From: Hericium rajendrae
Lineage: Eukaryota; Basidiomycota; Agaricomycetes; Russulales; Hericiaceae
Assembly (NCBI GenBank): GCA_033439255.1
Contig: CM065881.1
Location: 2,728,001-2,792,000, forward strand
Direction: 5' to 3'
Length of the DNA stretch: 64,000 nt
Shown: positions 22,220-35,082 of the stretch, in pieces
Position numbering within the stretch: the stretch's first letter is position 1
Layout: every line of letters starts with the position of its first letter
Notes under the pieces: model-generated
What the model was told of the DNA's origin: nothing
The model's input: only the letters and a program-made list of their open reading frames with translations
Database searches by the model: none
Made by a program: the position numbers and the translations under genes

Positions 22220-23878
22220 ATGCCCCTCATGCCATTCACGTTCACATTCAGCATCTCGGTGCCCGGGATCACCAACCCGTTCTCCACGCACTCAGACGAT
22301 CGGAAGTCTAATCCGGAGGCTCCAGAAGACATGGTGTCCGACCAAGGCTATGTCCCGCCCCCACTCGTCGCCGCCCCCATCCCGCAACGCTGCCACCCCC
22401 GGAGCCGCTGAGCAGGAAGCGCGGTTGGGTCCCCGCCGAAGCTGAGCCGAGCCATGCGGCAACCATCAACGCCTCGTCGAGCGGCTATCTCGATACGCCG
22501 GCAAAGTACAGAGACATGGTGCCCGAACTTGAAATACTGGAGCAGGAGATTGAGAGATGGTCGGAGGTGCGTACCATGCATGTTACACACCTTCCTGCGC
22601 GCGTCGCGCACGGTGTACATAATGATGAGGAGAGAGGCGCCCTGCCCTTTTCCCGCTACGCGCGACATTCTGCAGGCACGTGCATCATGCACTTTACCCT
22701 CATGTTTTCCTTGCTTTTGCGATGCCTTCCTCCTCCCCGTCATATATAGCTTTACTATGCTCTGTCTAACGTTCATGTTTCTCGTTATCTCTGTCCATGT
22801 GCTTGTAGATTTGCCACCCGCAAAGCGGCAACGCACGCTTGCGGGTTCTATCGTATCGACCGCGGTGAGCGCGGCCCTTATCGGGACAGCTGTCGGCCTC
22901 ACTGTATATCGTCTGTGAGTGCATTAAGCCCTTAATCTTAATTGGTGCTCATGCAGGTTGGTCTTTCAGATGGAGGGATCGGGGCAGGGAACCCGAGCTG
23001 GCACCTCCTCCACCTTACGAACAAGGAAACTGGGTTCATCCCCAAGTATGCATTTCCGATCTTTTCATATGCATCTATTCACGAGAGGGCTTTTTCAGGA
23101 CTCACCCAACAAACCACCAGTTACCGTCACTCCACCCACGCCTCGAGGCAAGAGGTCCCGACAGGTACCTGCAACCGCTAGTCGTCGACCTGCAAAAATC
23201 GCCATCGACGCACGCGAACGCGTGCCCAGAACGCAGTAGCAGGTCCTTCGCGTACCGTCTCTCCACCTGCACCTGCGCATCCGCTCCTCACGGTCGGCCT
23301 GAATTCAACTTCAACTCGGCATCTATAGAAGAGGAGGAACCGGAAGTAGATGACCCGGTATGTGTTGTAACATTTCTTGTTTTTGATTCGCTCTAATAGA
23401 TCTCCCATACAAGATGGATTGGATGGGTGACAAGCTCGCTAAACTTATTGAAGAAGGAAAGAAAGCTCTCGGGAAGGAGGTTGTGGTCATGAGCGAAACC
23501 CAGGAAGACGAAATCGACGACGGCAGCGGGGAATGGGAAGAGGAGCTCGGACCAAGCGCGAGTTCCTCCTCTCGCCGTGGATCTTTCCGTCGTAAAAACA
23601 AGCCGCAGCATCTCGGCCTGCCGTCATCCTACTCCTCACACCACATCTCTCCCCCGTCCAGTGCCTCTCCGTCTCGCGCCCAATTCTCTGGGCATTCTCT
23701 TGGCGCGAGTTATCCGCTTCCCAGTCTGGGGGATTCACCACGCAGACTCGGTCGCGGCGCCTCTGTAGAGTCGGTAAACTCCTTCTCAAGCTATCATGAG
23801 GATACCGAGTATCTCAGCCCCGAGCTTCGTGAGTCCATGGAGCAGGCTCGGGCGCGGTACCTACGCAACAGGTCATGA
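22220..23878 (+). CDS. uncharacterised single-pass membrane protein
   Basis: I do not recognise the family. The start at 22220 gives MPLMPFTFTFSISVPGITN. Further on comes a basic stretch (LSRKRGWVP), a helix (KYRDMVPELEILEQEIERW), KRQRT, and then a good transmembrane helix (AGSIVSTAVSAALIGTAVGL) followed by YRLWRDRGREPELAPPPPY. The last exon (23414-23878) has an amphipathic helix (MDWMGDKLAKLIEEGKKAL), an acidic patch and a Ser/Pro-rich tail. The positive charges on either side suggest one membrane span. Frame is lost at about 22385, and the structure between 23160 and 23400 cannot be settled (one or more base losses). The phase of the intron ending at 22810 is also unclear. TGA 23876-23878. 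Confidence 0.5.
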
Positions 23879-24422
23879 TGCCCCATTGACTGGTTTCCTT
23901 GGGACAATGTATGATTAAAGGAAGGTTGATTCTGGAAGGAAGGTAACAAGGTTGTACTCATTCTATTAATGACGGCTGGCACTGTTTTTTAGAGCAACGT
24001 TGCTTCTTACTTGCATTACCTTCTGCTTTATTTCTCATGGCTTCATCCTTTATGGCACATAGTACTTACATACCACATTGCTTCTTCAGTCCTAAACCTC
24101 TCGGATAACTATCTTGTAGCAACTTTTTATGACTGAAATGAATGTTATGAATTAATCCTGATGATCATTCTGCCCAATCTGCAGGCGCGCGTTTGTCCCC
24201 GTTGACCAAAATATGCACGGTCCCGGGGCGGCGGAAACGCCGCGCGGGCGCGGGCTTCGGACGCGCTCATCAGCCACACGACTGATGCTTGGCCGACAGC
24301 AGTCCTACCTGTATCAGTCTACCATACCCCGCTTTCCTTTGACGAAACTTTCTGAGCAGTTTGTAGCAACAGCATTGCGACTCTGCTTAGCCACATCGCG
24401 CTGAGGTCGCGCATCGCACAAA
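23879..24422. other. intergenic, promoter of Rab GAP gene
   Basis: 544 bp, AT-rich to 24180, then GC-richer near 24215-24260. No gene seen. Confidence 0.45.
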
Positions 24423-27400
24423 ATGGCCACCATTTCGACCCAGCTACGGAACTTCAAGGAACCGTCCAGGGAGCAGCAAACGGAGCTCTTCTTCTCGATC
24501 CCGCGCAACGAGCGCACGAAGAGCGAGCAGGGCAACTTCGCAGATGGCCAGGAAAACATGGAGATCAACGCCGTGCTGAGTCTGGGAGTGCAGGGCGTGG
24601 AGGACTCGTATGTACGTCGTGGTGGCTGCCTGTGCTATGCGCGCTTCGCGAATTGACAATGTTCATTCCATGCGCTGCGTGAAGGCCGGAAAACTGCATC
24701 TTTTGCCGCCGTATCTCTGCTTTGCGAGCGTGGACAGGAAGTCTGCGAAGTTCACGCTGCCCCTGTGCACCATCCGGCGTGTCGAGAGATTGAACGCGCG
24801 TGCGGGCATCTATGCCCTGAGTCTATCGCTATGGCATGGCATGAAGATAGTAGGTTATCAGTGCTGTTTTCCTTAATGTTGATGTCTGAGGCGGGCTGTG
24901 CATACAGATCGTACAATTAACATCCCTCCGCCCTACTGCCGACTTGTTCTGCTCTTTGCTCCGCGATGCTCTCAAAGCCGAGTTGCAAGCAGGTCACATG
25001 AAGCTCGTGAAGGGGTTCGCAAAGACCTGCTATTCCGAAAATCTCATCGTCGACGACTCGCCTGTTGCTGAAAATGAGCACGAAGATGGGAGTTTAATTG
25101 ACGGCGAGAAGAGTGCGGATGGCACGGGTCCCGCAGTCCATGGTGGATTGGGACTCAAATTCAGATTCCCTGGCGACCCAAAGAAGTACGTATCTATGTT
25201 AAGAGTTCATGGAATATATGCGAATACATCACAGGTTGCGCGAGGCGTCCAAGACAAAGCTTTGGACAAGTTACCTGAAGAGTACGTCTCCTCGTATGAC
25301 CCTATCAGATGGTGTTAACTCTGTCACAGCACACGGCCGACATCTGACATTACTGCGATATCCTCAATGTACCCGCCTGGTCCAGGTTGGCCTTCCCAAT
25401 CGCTTGCGTGGTGAGATGTGGGAGACGTTATCTGGGTCCCTATACCTTCGATTTCTCAACCCCGGCGTGTATGAACAAATTCTCGCGGAGAATGCGGGTC
25501 GTATGAACACTGCGACGGAGGACATTGAGAAAGATCTCCACCGCAGTCTGCCAGAATATCCGGCCTATCAGTCAGAAGAGGGGATTTCCGCTCTTCGACG
25601 GGTACTTCAGGCGTTCTCCTTCAAGAATCCAGAAACGGGATATTGTCAGGTGAGTGATGCCGAATGAGAAGGGTCAGTAGATCTGAACTGTTGTAGGCCA
25701 TGAACATTCTTGCAGCAGCAATCCTCATGTAAGTGCTTCAGCTTATTGCTAACAATAGCCCACCAAGCTTTGTTTATAGCTACCTGTCGGAGGAACAAGC
25801 ATTCTGGCTTCTAGAAGTCATCTGTGATCGCCTCCTCCCAGGATACTACAGGTATGTGCGGTAGACAGCGAAGAATCGATAGAGGGCTAATTCGATCGGA
25901 CAGTCCATCCATGCATGGAACGTTGTTAGACCAACGCGTCTTCGAGTCTCTCGTTGCTCGATGTTTACCCATCCTCCATGACTATTTCCAGGAAGTGGAC
26001 GTTCAGTTGTCTGTGGCATCCCTTCCTTGGTTCCTCAGTCTGTCAGTTGCATCAAGTCATACGAATTTTGGCTGGTGTTGACATCAGTTGTAGGTTTATC
26101 AATAGCATGCCCATGGTTTTCGCTTTCCGGATAGTAGATTGTTTCTTCTGCATGGGATCGAAAGTTCTTTTCCAAGTCGGGTGAGCGTGTTGTATGTCCT
26201 GAATCGTCACATATCTGACTCTTCAATGCAGATTAGGTTGGTATGATCCTTTGAGGTCTAATTGCAGTCACTCATAATTGATCCCAGCTGTCTTGAAGAT
26301 CAACGGAGAGAAGCTCCTTCAAATCCAAGATGACGGAGGCTTCATCCAGTGAGCATACAGTTGTAACTAAACATCGGTCGATTCATCGTCTGAAACACTG
26401 CCTCTTCCAGCTTGATGCGTGATTATTTCGGCTCGCTGGGCGAGTCTGCCCACCCAACTTCCCCCGACCCTCGCGTGCGCGCCATCACTCGTTTCCAAGA
26501 GCTGCTCCTCGTTTCTTTCCGCGAATTCTCTATCATCACCGATGAGACCATCCTGACAGAACGCCGCAAGTTTCGGAGCGAGGTGATCACCAGTATCGAG
26601 TCGTTCTCCAAGCGCTCCGCCGTTCGAAATTTGAAGACCCTCGAGCGCTTCTCGAAAGACCAGGTCGGTCTGATATACGATGCGCTGTATCGCGCAATCT
26701 GCCTCGAGCCGCCGCCGACGGCCATTCCTCCACCTCCGGCATTGCTGACGACGAAGGATGGGATGGAGGAGAGGGCCGAGACCAGGATCGAGCTCAAGAC
26801 ATTCCGAATATTCCTGAGCGAGATTGCGACCTGGGCAAGGGACGAGAAGATCGTGATGAATGGCTTCCAGGTATGCTGTGCGCTGTATACCAAATTCAGA
26901 TCCTGAGCCAATTCATTGCAGCAACGAGTAGACCGGGAAGTTGCTGAACATGAACTCATCGATCGGCTATTCTTCTTTTGGGACACGTCGTACCGTGGAG
27001 CATTGTCATTACAGGTGAGATTTTCGACTTGATCATCGTGTAGCATACTCACAGATGGACCAGGACCTTGTATGCGGACTTGATGGCGTCATGTTCAACG
27101 ATTTGATGGAGAACATTGAGTGGTTCTTCAACCTTCACGACAAGAACAAAGACGGTTTCTTGACCAAAGACGAGGTGCTGACGTTATCAGAGTCCTTGCT
27201 AGTGAGTGGTTGATGCTTCATGTTCTTTAATAATCTTACCCGTTGCCTTCTTCAGTTCATTTTCAGATTTGAGGTCGGAGATGCCTACCTAGGCGCCATT
27301 AGCCGCTTCATGTCCAATGCCTTTGAGTACGGAGATGCACTCCTTCCGCCCCCCGAACGACGACGAGGACTCGGACGCCACACCGCACATCGAGTCAAAC

Positions 27401-28238
27401 CAACCTTACCTAAACTTGGCAACATTCCGGATGGTCATCCTTGCAGAGGAAGTTCTGGAATCCTTCTTCGAGAGCGATTTGTCTGCGTCGTTCAAGCTTG
27501 AGCCGGTGCCGCTCATGGACCTTCCACCGGCGAGCAGCGGGTTCCTCGGCCTGGGCGGTCTCTGGTCGAACATCGCGTCGGACGACAACAAGAAGCTGTT
27601 CCACAAGGTCAGCGATGAGATCGGGAAGACCATCGGGAGGCACCAGGTCGTCCACCGGCCGTCCATTGGCCGTTATACGACTGTTGAGGAGCCGAGAGCG
27701 CGCGAGTCGCTGCTTACGCCTGGCATGCGGCGCTCTCCATCGAAATCGAGCCTATCGCAGACGGAGTCGACTACTGCGGTGGATTCGGCCTCGACGAAGT
27801 CAATACCGTCGTCAACAACAACTCTCAGTGTTGATGCCGCGGGCGCTGCATTGTCGGCCGATGCATCTTTGCCGTCTGCGGAGTTCAGCCCGATGCCGTC
27901 GTTGGTCCAGGCTGCCAATGCTGCACTCATGGAGCGCACGCCGTTCGCGATTGACGATGCTGGAGATGAGGATGAGGACGACGACGACGAGGATGCTGTC
28001 GTGGATGACGGCGTCATGGATGAGGTTTGCCTTCTACCACTATAGACACGACTATTAAACTGATTGACACACAAACAGGTGGATGCATTCCTTGAGGCCC
28101 ATGATTCTGGATTGTCCGAGGCAGACAAACAGCTCGCGAATGGTGCGCATTTCATAAGTTGCATATATTCGAGCAAGAATGTCTCACCACCGTTGCGTTG
28201 CATGTTTACTAGATCTGATTCATGCAAAGCCAGTGTAA
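24423..28238 (+). CDS. MDR1: Rab GTPase-activating protein, GRAM-TBC-EF-hand type
   Basis: Domain order matches yeast Mdr1/Gyp2 and animal TBC1D8/9. A GRAM-like domain comes first ([34 protein letters not shown]). Next is a TBC domain with the arginine finger in [11 protein letters not shown] and the glutamine finger in [15 protein letters not shown], then ENEQAF-like [20 protein letters not shown] and [18 protein letters not shown]. An EF-hand-like loop ([13 protein letters not shown]) follows near 27140, then an acidic Ser-rich tail. It should speed GTP hydrolysis by Rab GTPases in membrane traffic. Many small exons; the last is spliced at 28141/28213 and ends at TAA 28236-28238. A C6 run at 27349-27354 appears one base too long, breaking frame before NDDEDSD. 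Convergent with the Ayr1-like gene (197 bp). Confidence 0.88.
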
Positions 28239-28434
28239 TAATCGCGAGGCTGGTGCAGAACATCGCTTTGGTTGTGCCAGGAGCTCTCGGACTGTCGTCA
28301 TGTCGCTATCTTCGTGCATATGTTGTATCACTATCACGCTTTGTCGAGGAGATCAACCTCATGAAATCTATGAGTAAAACTCCAGTGACATAAATCGTGG
28401 TATAGGTACATCCGTGGCCAAAAGCGGTCGCAGG

Positions 28435-29741
28435 CTAGGCGGTCTTCTTCTCAGCCTTTTTCGCCTTGACTATACGAGCTAGCTTCTTCAGCCCGAAAAT
28501 CCTGCTCAGGATCCAGTCCTGAGAAATCCTCAGCCACGGAGATATTACATCGGTTCTGCATGTCCAACTCACGAACGAACCCGCAGGAAGGAAAACAGAG
28601 ATCAACCAAACTATGGTAGTATAGCAGCCTGCCCAAAGCCAGAGCTTCGGCTTGGCTTTGGTAACTTCTGTGACGACTTCTCGAGCATAGGATGTGGCTG
28701 GTGTCGCCTCCACTGTCTGGGTGTCAATAATCGAACACAGGGCATACAGGATAGGCACCTTGGGAAACTGTGAGACGTCGTTCATACGCGTCGGCGATGG
28801 GCAAGAATAGCGAATCCGGGGATAATTCTCGATGCATTGGGATAATGTTACTCTTCACGGCACCCGAAATGATCTAGATTGTCGAAAATCTGAGTAGTGC
28901 TTCTCGGTATTGCTATTGAGTGCTTACCGTGATCACCTTGATGCTATGGCGGCGTGTCAAAAGGATATCTGGACTGTGAAGACGCAGTGCTGACGTACTT
29001 GAAAGGTGCAAGCTCGAGGCGAAGGGTGTCGCCATACGCAGCCAACGCTGCCTTCGACGCGTTGAAAACTGCGCCAAAGGGCGTTGGCACGAAGGCACCA
29101 ATGCTGCCAAGGTTGACGATGCGACCGTCGCCAGATGCGATGAGCAGATGGACAAACTCTTTCACCAAGGCCATAACGCTGAATAAATTGACGTCGAACA
29201 GCCTCTTGACGTCGTCGATGTCCAAGTCCGTCGTGGGGACGGTATATGCTGATGTGCATGGACAACGTATCGTCAGTCCAGCCTTGGCTACGCAGCTGGT
29301 CGTGCTCACCCGAGCCTCTGAGATTTTCCATAAGCATGGTCAGATAATGGGCATGGAGGCAACTCACGCATTGTTCACCAGAAAATCTAGCTTTCCTCTG
29401 GTCATCTCAGCGATTCTGTCTCTCGTCTGTTTTATAGCATCCAAACTTGTAACGTCTAACACGAGGACTTCGAGGCCCGCAGTGCCTGCTAGGTCTCGTA
29501 CTTTGCTGAGATTCTGCACCGTCGCAAAGACACGATAGCCTTGAGGGGTGTGGTTAGTCTACTAAGACACGGCAGATCATATGCAAGAACTTCACCTTTG
29601 GACGCGAATTCGATAGCGAGTGCATGGCCGATGCCTCCGATGCTGCATCTGCAAAGTTCGAAGATGAGTGGACCCGTGAGCAAGGCTCGAGAAACGTTGC
29701 AAATCATACCCTGTAATGAGCACGGATTTGCGGGAACTCAT
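28435..29741 (-). CDS. short-chain dehydrogenase, Ayr1-like
   Basis: Read from ATG 29741 (MSSRKSVLITGCSIGGIGHA). The Rossmann cofactor motif TGCSIGGIGHA is split by the first intron; then come VLVLDVTSLDAI, LDFLVNNAG, FDVNLFSVMALV, NLGSIGAFVPTPFGAVFNAS and K. A C-terminal hydrophobic helix (LWLWAGCYTTIVWLISVFLP) should anchor it to a membrane. Yeast Ayr1 is an NADPH-dependent 1-acyl-dihydroxyacetone-phosphate reductase of lipid droplets and ER. The usual catalytic Tyr of YxxxK is Phe here (FNASK, codon 29066-29064), while Ser and Lys remain, so activity is doubtful. An 8-nt microexon sits at 29317-29310. The introns all fit and the frame is intact to TAG 28437-28435. Confidence 0.82.
29310..29317 (-). 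other. 8-nt microexon in the Ayr1-like gene
   Basis: Minus-strand AGGCTCGG is flanked by CTCAG| and |GTGAG. Including it joins NNA to YTVPTTDLD as NNAGSAYTVP, matching the family's NNAG motif in frame. Skipping it loses the Gly and the frame. Confidence 0.7.
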
Positions 29742-30454
29742 CGTGGAACGATATGGAGAGTTTACTGGAGAAGTCTGTCCAAGAGAGTGTGGAAATAATG
29801 ACAGGGGCCATGGGTGCCTCCTTATTCAAACCCCTCGTCATCAGGCCTGACCCAGGAGCTCGGAGCAGGAGCTTGTGTGGAGAGATCAAGTGTAATCTTC
29901 CTCGGGCTGTTCCAGGTCTGAATAATGCGCAGAAGGGTAGCTTTACAAAGTTCGTGTTGGTTGCTGGTCGCGGAGATATCAGAATGGGCTCCTGAGTCCC
30001 TGACCGCGGGTGTCGCATAGGGAAGGAGACCGCCCGGACCCGTACGCGCTCAATGCAAATGCCGATGGTCTCCGGGTCAGCATCGGCGGCGCTCAACGGA
30101 TCCCAGAGTTTGCTCTGTAGCAGTCGCAGGATCGTTCATGATGACCTTTGAGCCGATTCCGATTGTGGATGTGACTATACTCAGAACGAGGCCAGCGAAG
30201 TAAGCATTCCATGAGCACTGGTATGGGTTAACTGCGCTTCAGTGTACAATAGCTCATGGTTGGGACCTCTGTTATCATTGATCTGCGAGCCTGGAAGTGG
30301 TGCCTACCAAAGTGAGAAACATAATGAGATTACTCACAACTTCGAACGACCGATAATCCCAACCTCCGCATGTAGACAGAAATCAGATACTTTCCCGGTA
30401 TGATACATGGACTAACTGTACAGTCGATGGGCCAAGAAACGGATGAAAATAGAA
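29742..30454. other. intergenic, Ayr1-like promoter and WDR5 3' side
   Basis: About 710 bp. ORFs here have no splice signals or homology I recognise. Confidence 0.45.
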
Positions 30455-31907
<1,453 letters not shown>

Positions 31908-32069
31908 ATTGCTTGTAGCGAAGATTGGCAGAGCACAACATAAACTTCACGGTCGGTGTTGAAGGAAGTCAATACTTACGTCAGCCCAGTGTTGACATGT
32001 TCGAACTCCGATCAGTGTGCCGAGCGCCTGGCTTCTGCAAACCTGCAGCCATCTCGACGTTCGACGTCC

Positions 32070-32994
32070 ATGTCGATGTTCGCATTGACGAGGAGACGAT
32101 GCTGTCAATCAGTCGTTTCAGTTAGGTCATACTCATCAGCAGTCTTCTCAGATACAAAGGACGCGGACTATCTCACCTCTGCCGTGGCATCTTCCGCCCT
32201 GCCTCAAATCCACGGTCTTCCTGAGGTGAGTCGATGCGACCCACTGACGTATCTCTTGTCAATCTCATTGTGTAGATTGTTGTCACAGGTTAGTACAGGA
32301 CTGGAAGCGAGCTCCCGAGGCTCACTTCATACTGCAGGTCGCTCCAATGTAGGCAAATCCACCTTGCTTAACGCTATACTCGGCCGGAAGGACCTTGTCC
32401 TGGCCAGTAGGAAGCCCGTAAGCCGTGCCTTCTTCAACAGCTAATAGCTCATTGACTGTAATGTTAGGGAAGAACAAAGATGTTGAATTTCTTTCGCGTC
32501 GGAGCGGACGTCGGCAAACTTGTTGTGGTCGACGCTCCTGGTTATGGTGCGCGTGGTCGCCCAGAATGGGGAGCACTATTTCAGAACTATCTTAAGACTC
32601 GTGCAGAGTAATATCTTTGTCTTGAATACTTGGCTTTCTTAAGCTGATATCTTCAACGCAGGCTGCGACGCGTTTACATCCTATTCAACGCGAAGCATGG
32701 ACTGAATGACGCAGATAAACTCATGTTGCAAGACTTAGACGCACAATGTCAAGCGTCCGGAGGGACCCAATGGACCTTACAGGCGATCATCACGAAAGCA
32801 GATACAGTCCATAAGAAGGATATCCCTACTCAACTTGCGAGGCTGCGACAAGAGATTTTGCCAGTGCCCCAACATGCCTACCACCAATAATCACTGCTGC
32901 TGGCATCCAGCCACCATTTGGCATCGAGGAAACGCAAAAATCTATTGCAGAAGCTTGCGACCTACTTCAGACCGGGCGCATTACAAAGATTTAG
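32070..32994 (+). CDS. EngB/YsxC-type GTPase, mitochondrial
   Basis: Exons 32070-32225, 32276-32288 (13 nt), 32338-32417, 32468-32607 and 32662-32994. The N-terminus (MSMFALTRRRCCQSVVSVRS) is a mitochondrial presequence. G1 is GRSNVGKSTLLN, the G2 region GRTKMLNFF, G3 DAPGYGARG, and G4 TKAD in LQAIITKAD. The circular order and LPPIITAAGI-type tail are those of EngB GTPases, which in bacteria help build the large ribosomal subunit; fungal mitochondrial members (yeast Mrx8) act on mitochondrial translation. One base is missing at about 32877 (CC for CCC) just before LPPIITAAG, so a literal reading stops early at 32889. The conserved frame ends at TAG 32992-32994. Confidence 0.85.
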
Positions 32995-33039
32995 TTACTT
33001 TATATAGACCGGGTTGGATGCTTCTGTTCTCTCAAACAA

Positions 33040-34031
33040 TCACTGAATGTCGAAGAGTAAAATCTCCACCGCCGTTTTTCCTGTGTTCTCCACCTGCAGC
33101 TCACTCCCTTCTTCGCAGTAGACAAAGGCTCCATCGCCCTCCCCAAAGACCGCCTTCTGTTGATCGATCTCCAGCACCGCAGACCCGCCACTTGCCTGAC
33201 CCTGATTGAACCCTGAGTTCTGGATGATCTGTAAGTAGGTTTTCTTCTCCGGTCTTGCTCCATACGATGCGAACTTCCTCAAGAGCTTTGCTCCCGGCAA
33301 CAGGACGGTTGTCCAGAGGCTAACGTCTGAATGCACAGACGCTGGCCCAGTTCCATCTCGCTGCAGGGACATGCCATCCGCATTAGCAGGTGCAACGACT
33401 TGCACCCAGTTGTTGGTCTTCTCCTCGTCGGAGAAGTGGCTACATAGTCGTTCGTCAGCTATACGGCATCAGCGAAAACGAATTCAGTGACGCGTATTGC
33501 GTTAGTATTTCGGCTCCAGATTTCTTTGCCAAGGGGCCGTCCAGATCTGTATGAGATGGGCTTCTTCGAGTCCGTGGCACGCTTCGCTGCGACGATCCCA
33601 CTGCCGGCGGATATGAGCTGTATATCCCCTTGCTTGATGATTTCTACATTGCCCATGCTATCTTTGCTCAAATCCATGAGCAGACGAGCTGCATGCACCG
33701 TCACGCGCTGAACGGACGTACTACTCAATCTCCCCACGCACCATGTAGGTGAAGATTTCGAGTTCTCTATGGGAGTGGAATCCGAAGCCGTTGTTGACCG
33801 CGATACGGTCCTCATTGATCACGCGCAGATCTCCGAAGGATTGCAGGCCGTCTGCATCGTAACCCTCTGTACCCTGGAAGCAAGCTGCATCAGCATTCTG
33901 ACGAGCAATCTGAACGTCATGACCGACGGTGGGACCGCGAAAGTCCACAGCGCCTTTAGCCAGCTGGCAGGCGTCCCCCCCCCTCCGCGCCGTGCATTTG
34001 GACGGATTTTGATCCTGGACTTTGTCGCCAT
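33040..34031 (-). CDS. pirin-family bicupin A, altered copy
   Basis: Read from ATG 34031 (MATKSRIKIRPNARRGGG). Then TPASWLKALWTFA, an intron, [20 protein letters not shown] and the metal-site FHSHRELEIFTY, a further intron, and DSMGNVEIIKQGDIQLISAG. The C-terminal cupin is whole (WTTVLLPGAKLLRKFASYG, VFGEGDGAFVYCEEGSEL, EILLFDIQ). Pirins bind Fe in the N-terminal cupin; some are quercetinases and some nuclear cofactors. A base is missing near 33594; with the frame followed, the third metal ligand reads RRSE where pirin B has RHSE, so one His is lost. Near 33490-33530 the junction between EPKY and HFSDEEK does not splice cleanly. The copy may be non-functional. Pirin B at 58467 is the better copy. 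Confidence 0.68.
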
Positions 34032-35082
34032 TCAAGTTGTAGCTGATTGTAAGTGACGCTAGGATGCAACGTAGGCGGGCGGGTTAAATACGATTTGAGC
34101 CCCCAGCTCTTGTCCATCACGTCGACATGGGGTTCAGTAATCGGAAGTCAGTATAATTGTTGTTAGATCGACGTGAGTTGCATGGTCTGGGAAAGTTTAG
34201 TCAACGCTTCATGACTGGTAAGCATGACTGCAGTGGTAACGCACCTTACAGTATGAAAGTTGTCCTTAGGCTTTGTCACTGGTACCCATTTGACCATATG
34301 CCGAACCTTCGGGCAAAAGTACTTGACCTGCTCTCTGGACAAAACGCGGCTGACGAAGTGAAGAGACATTGGATGAGACACATGTCAAGATTGTCATCGA
34401 GATAATGCCCTGGGATTCAAGCAACCACGAGAATGTGAGGACATCAACCCTCAGTGGCTTGCATATCTCTGGGGAATTCACGAGCGATTGGGAACGGCGG
34501 ATCATAATCATACCACGTAGTGACGAATGCTTAGTGACGAATCCTTTATTCAGGTTCATGCTGCTTGCATATGCCAAATTGAGTATCAGATGCGTTCATA
34601 GCCAACACGAATCCTGAGACAATTTATGAGTAACTGAAAATGTGCAAGGTAACAAAACAACAAAACGTGGGTTGAGCGGCGATCTTGGAGCCGGGGCGGC
34701 AACGCCGGGCCGAGAGCGCACGGCGTCGACGCCGCACTCGACGACGTCAGACAAGTTCACTATTAGCTACCGTCCTGTTGGTCTTGAATATTGAATGCAC
34801 GCACCGTGCAGGTAAGTGCAACTGTTTTGTGCGCTTTCGTCGCTAATTATGAACGACAAACACAGCTTTCTATTTCCATCATAATACTGCTCAAATGCTG
34901 TGTAGTACGTCTCTGTAGACCTTCCGTAGTCCAGCAACAACTTGACTTTCGAACAGCACTTTGACGCTCGCCTGCCCTGATTCACAAAGCCTTGACACTT
35001 ATACTGAAGGTGTATCTGTATATGCCACCCAACATTCGTCAGCGTCACCCACTCCAACCATCTCGCCACTTGCCTCGGTTCC
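34032..35082. other. intergenic, pirin A to App1
   Basis: About 1 kb. A GC-rich patch lies at 34680-34745. No gene or element recognised; it includes the two divergent promoters. Confidence 0.45.

Noticed and set aside
22919-22972. A frame break after the transmembrane helix of the unknown membrane protein
   Set aside because: The acceptor GGTCTTTCAG restores YRLWRDRGREPEL cleanly.
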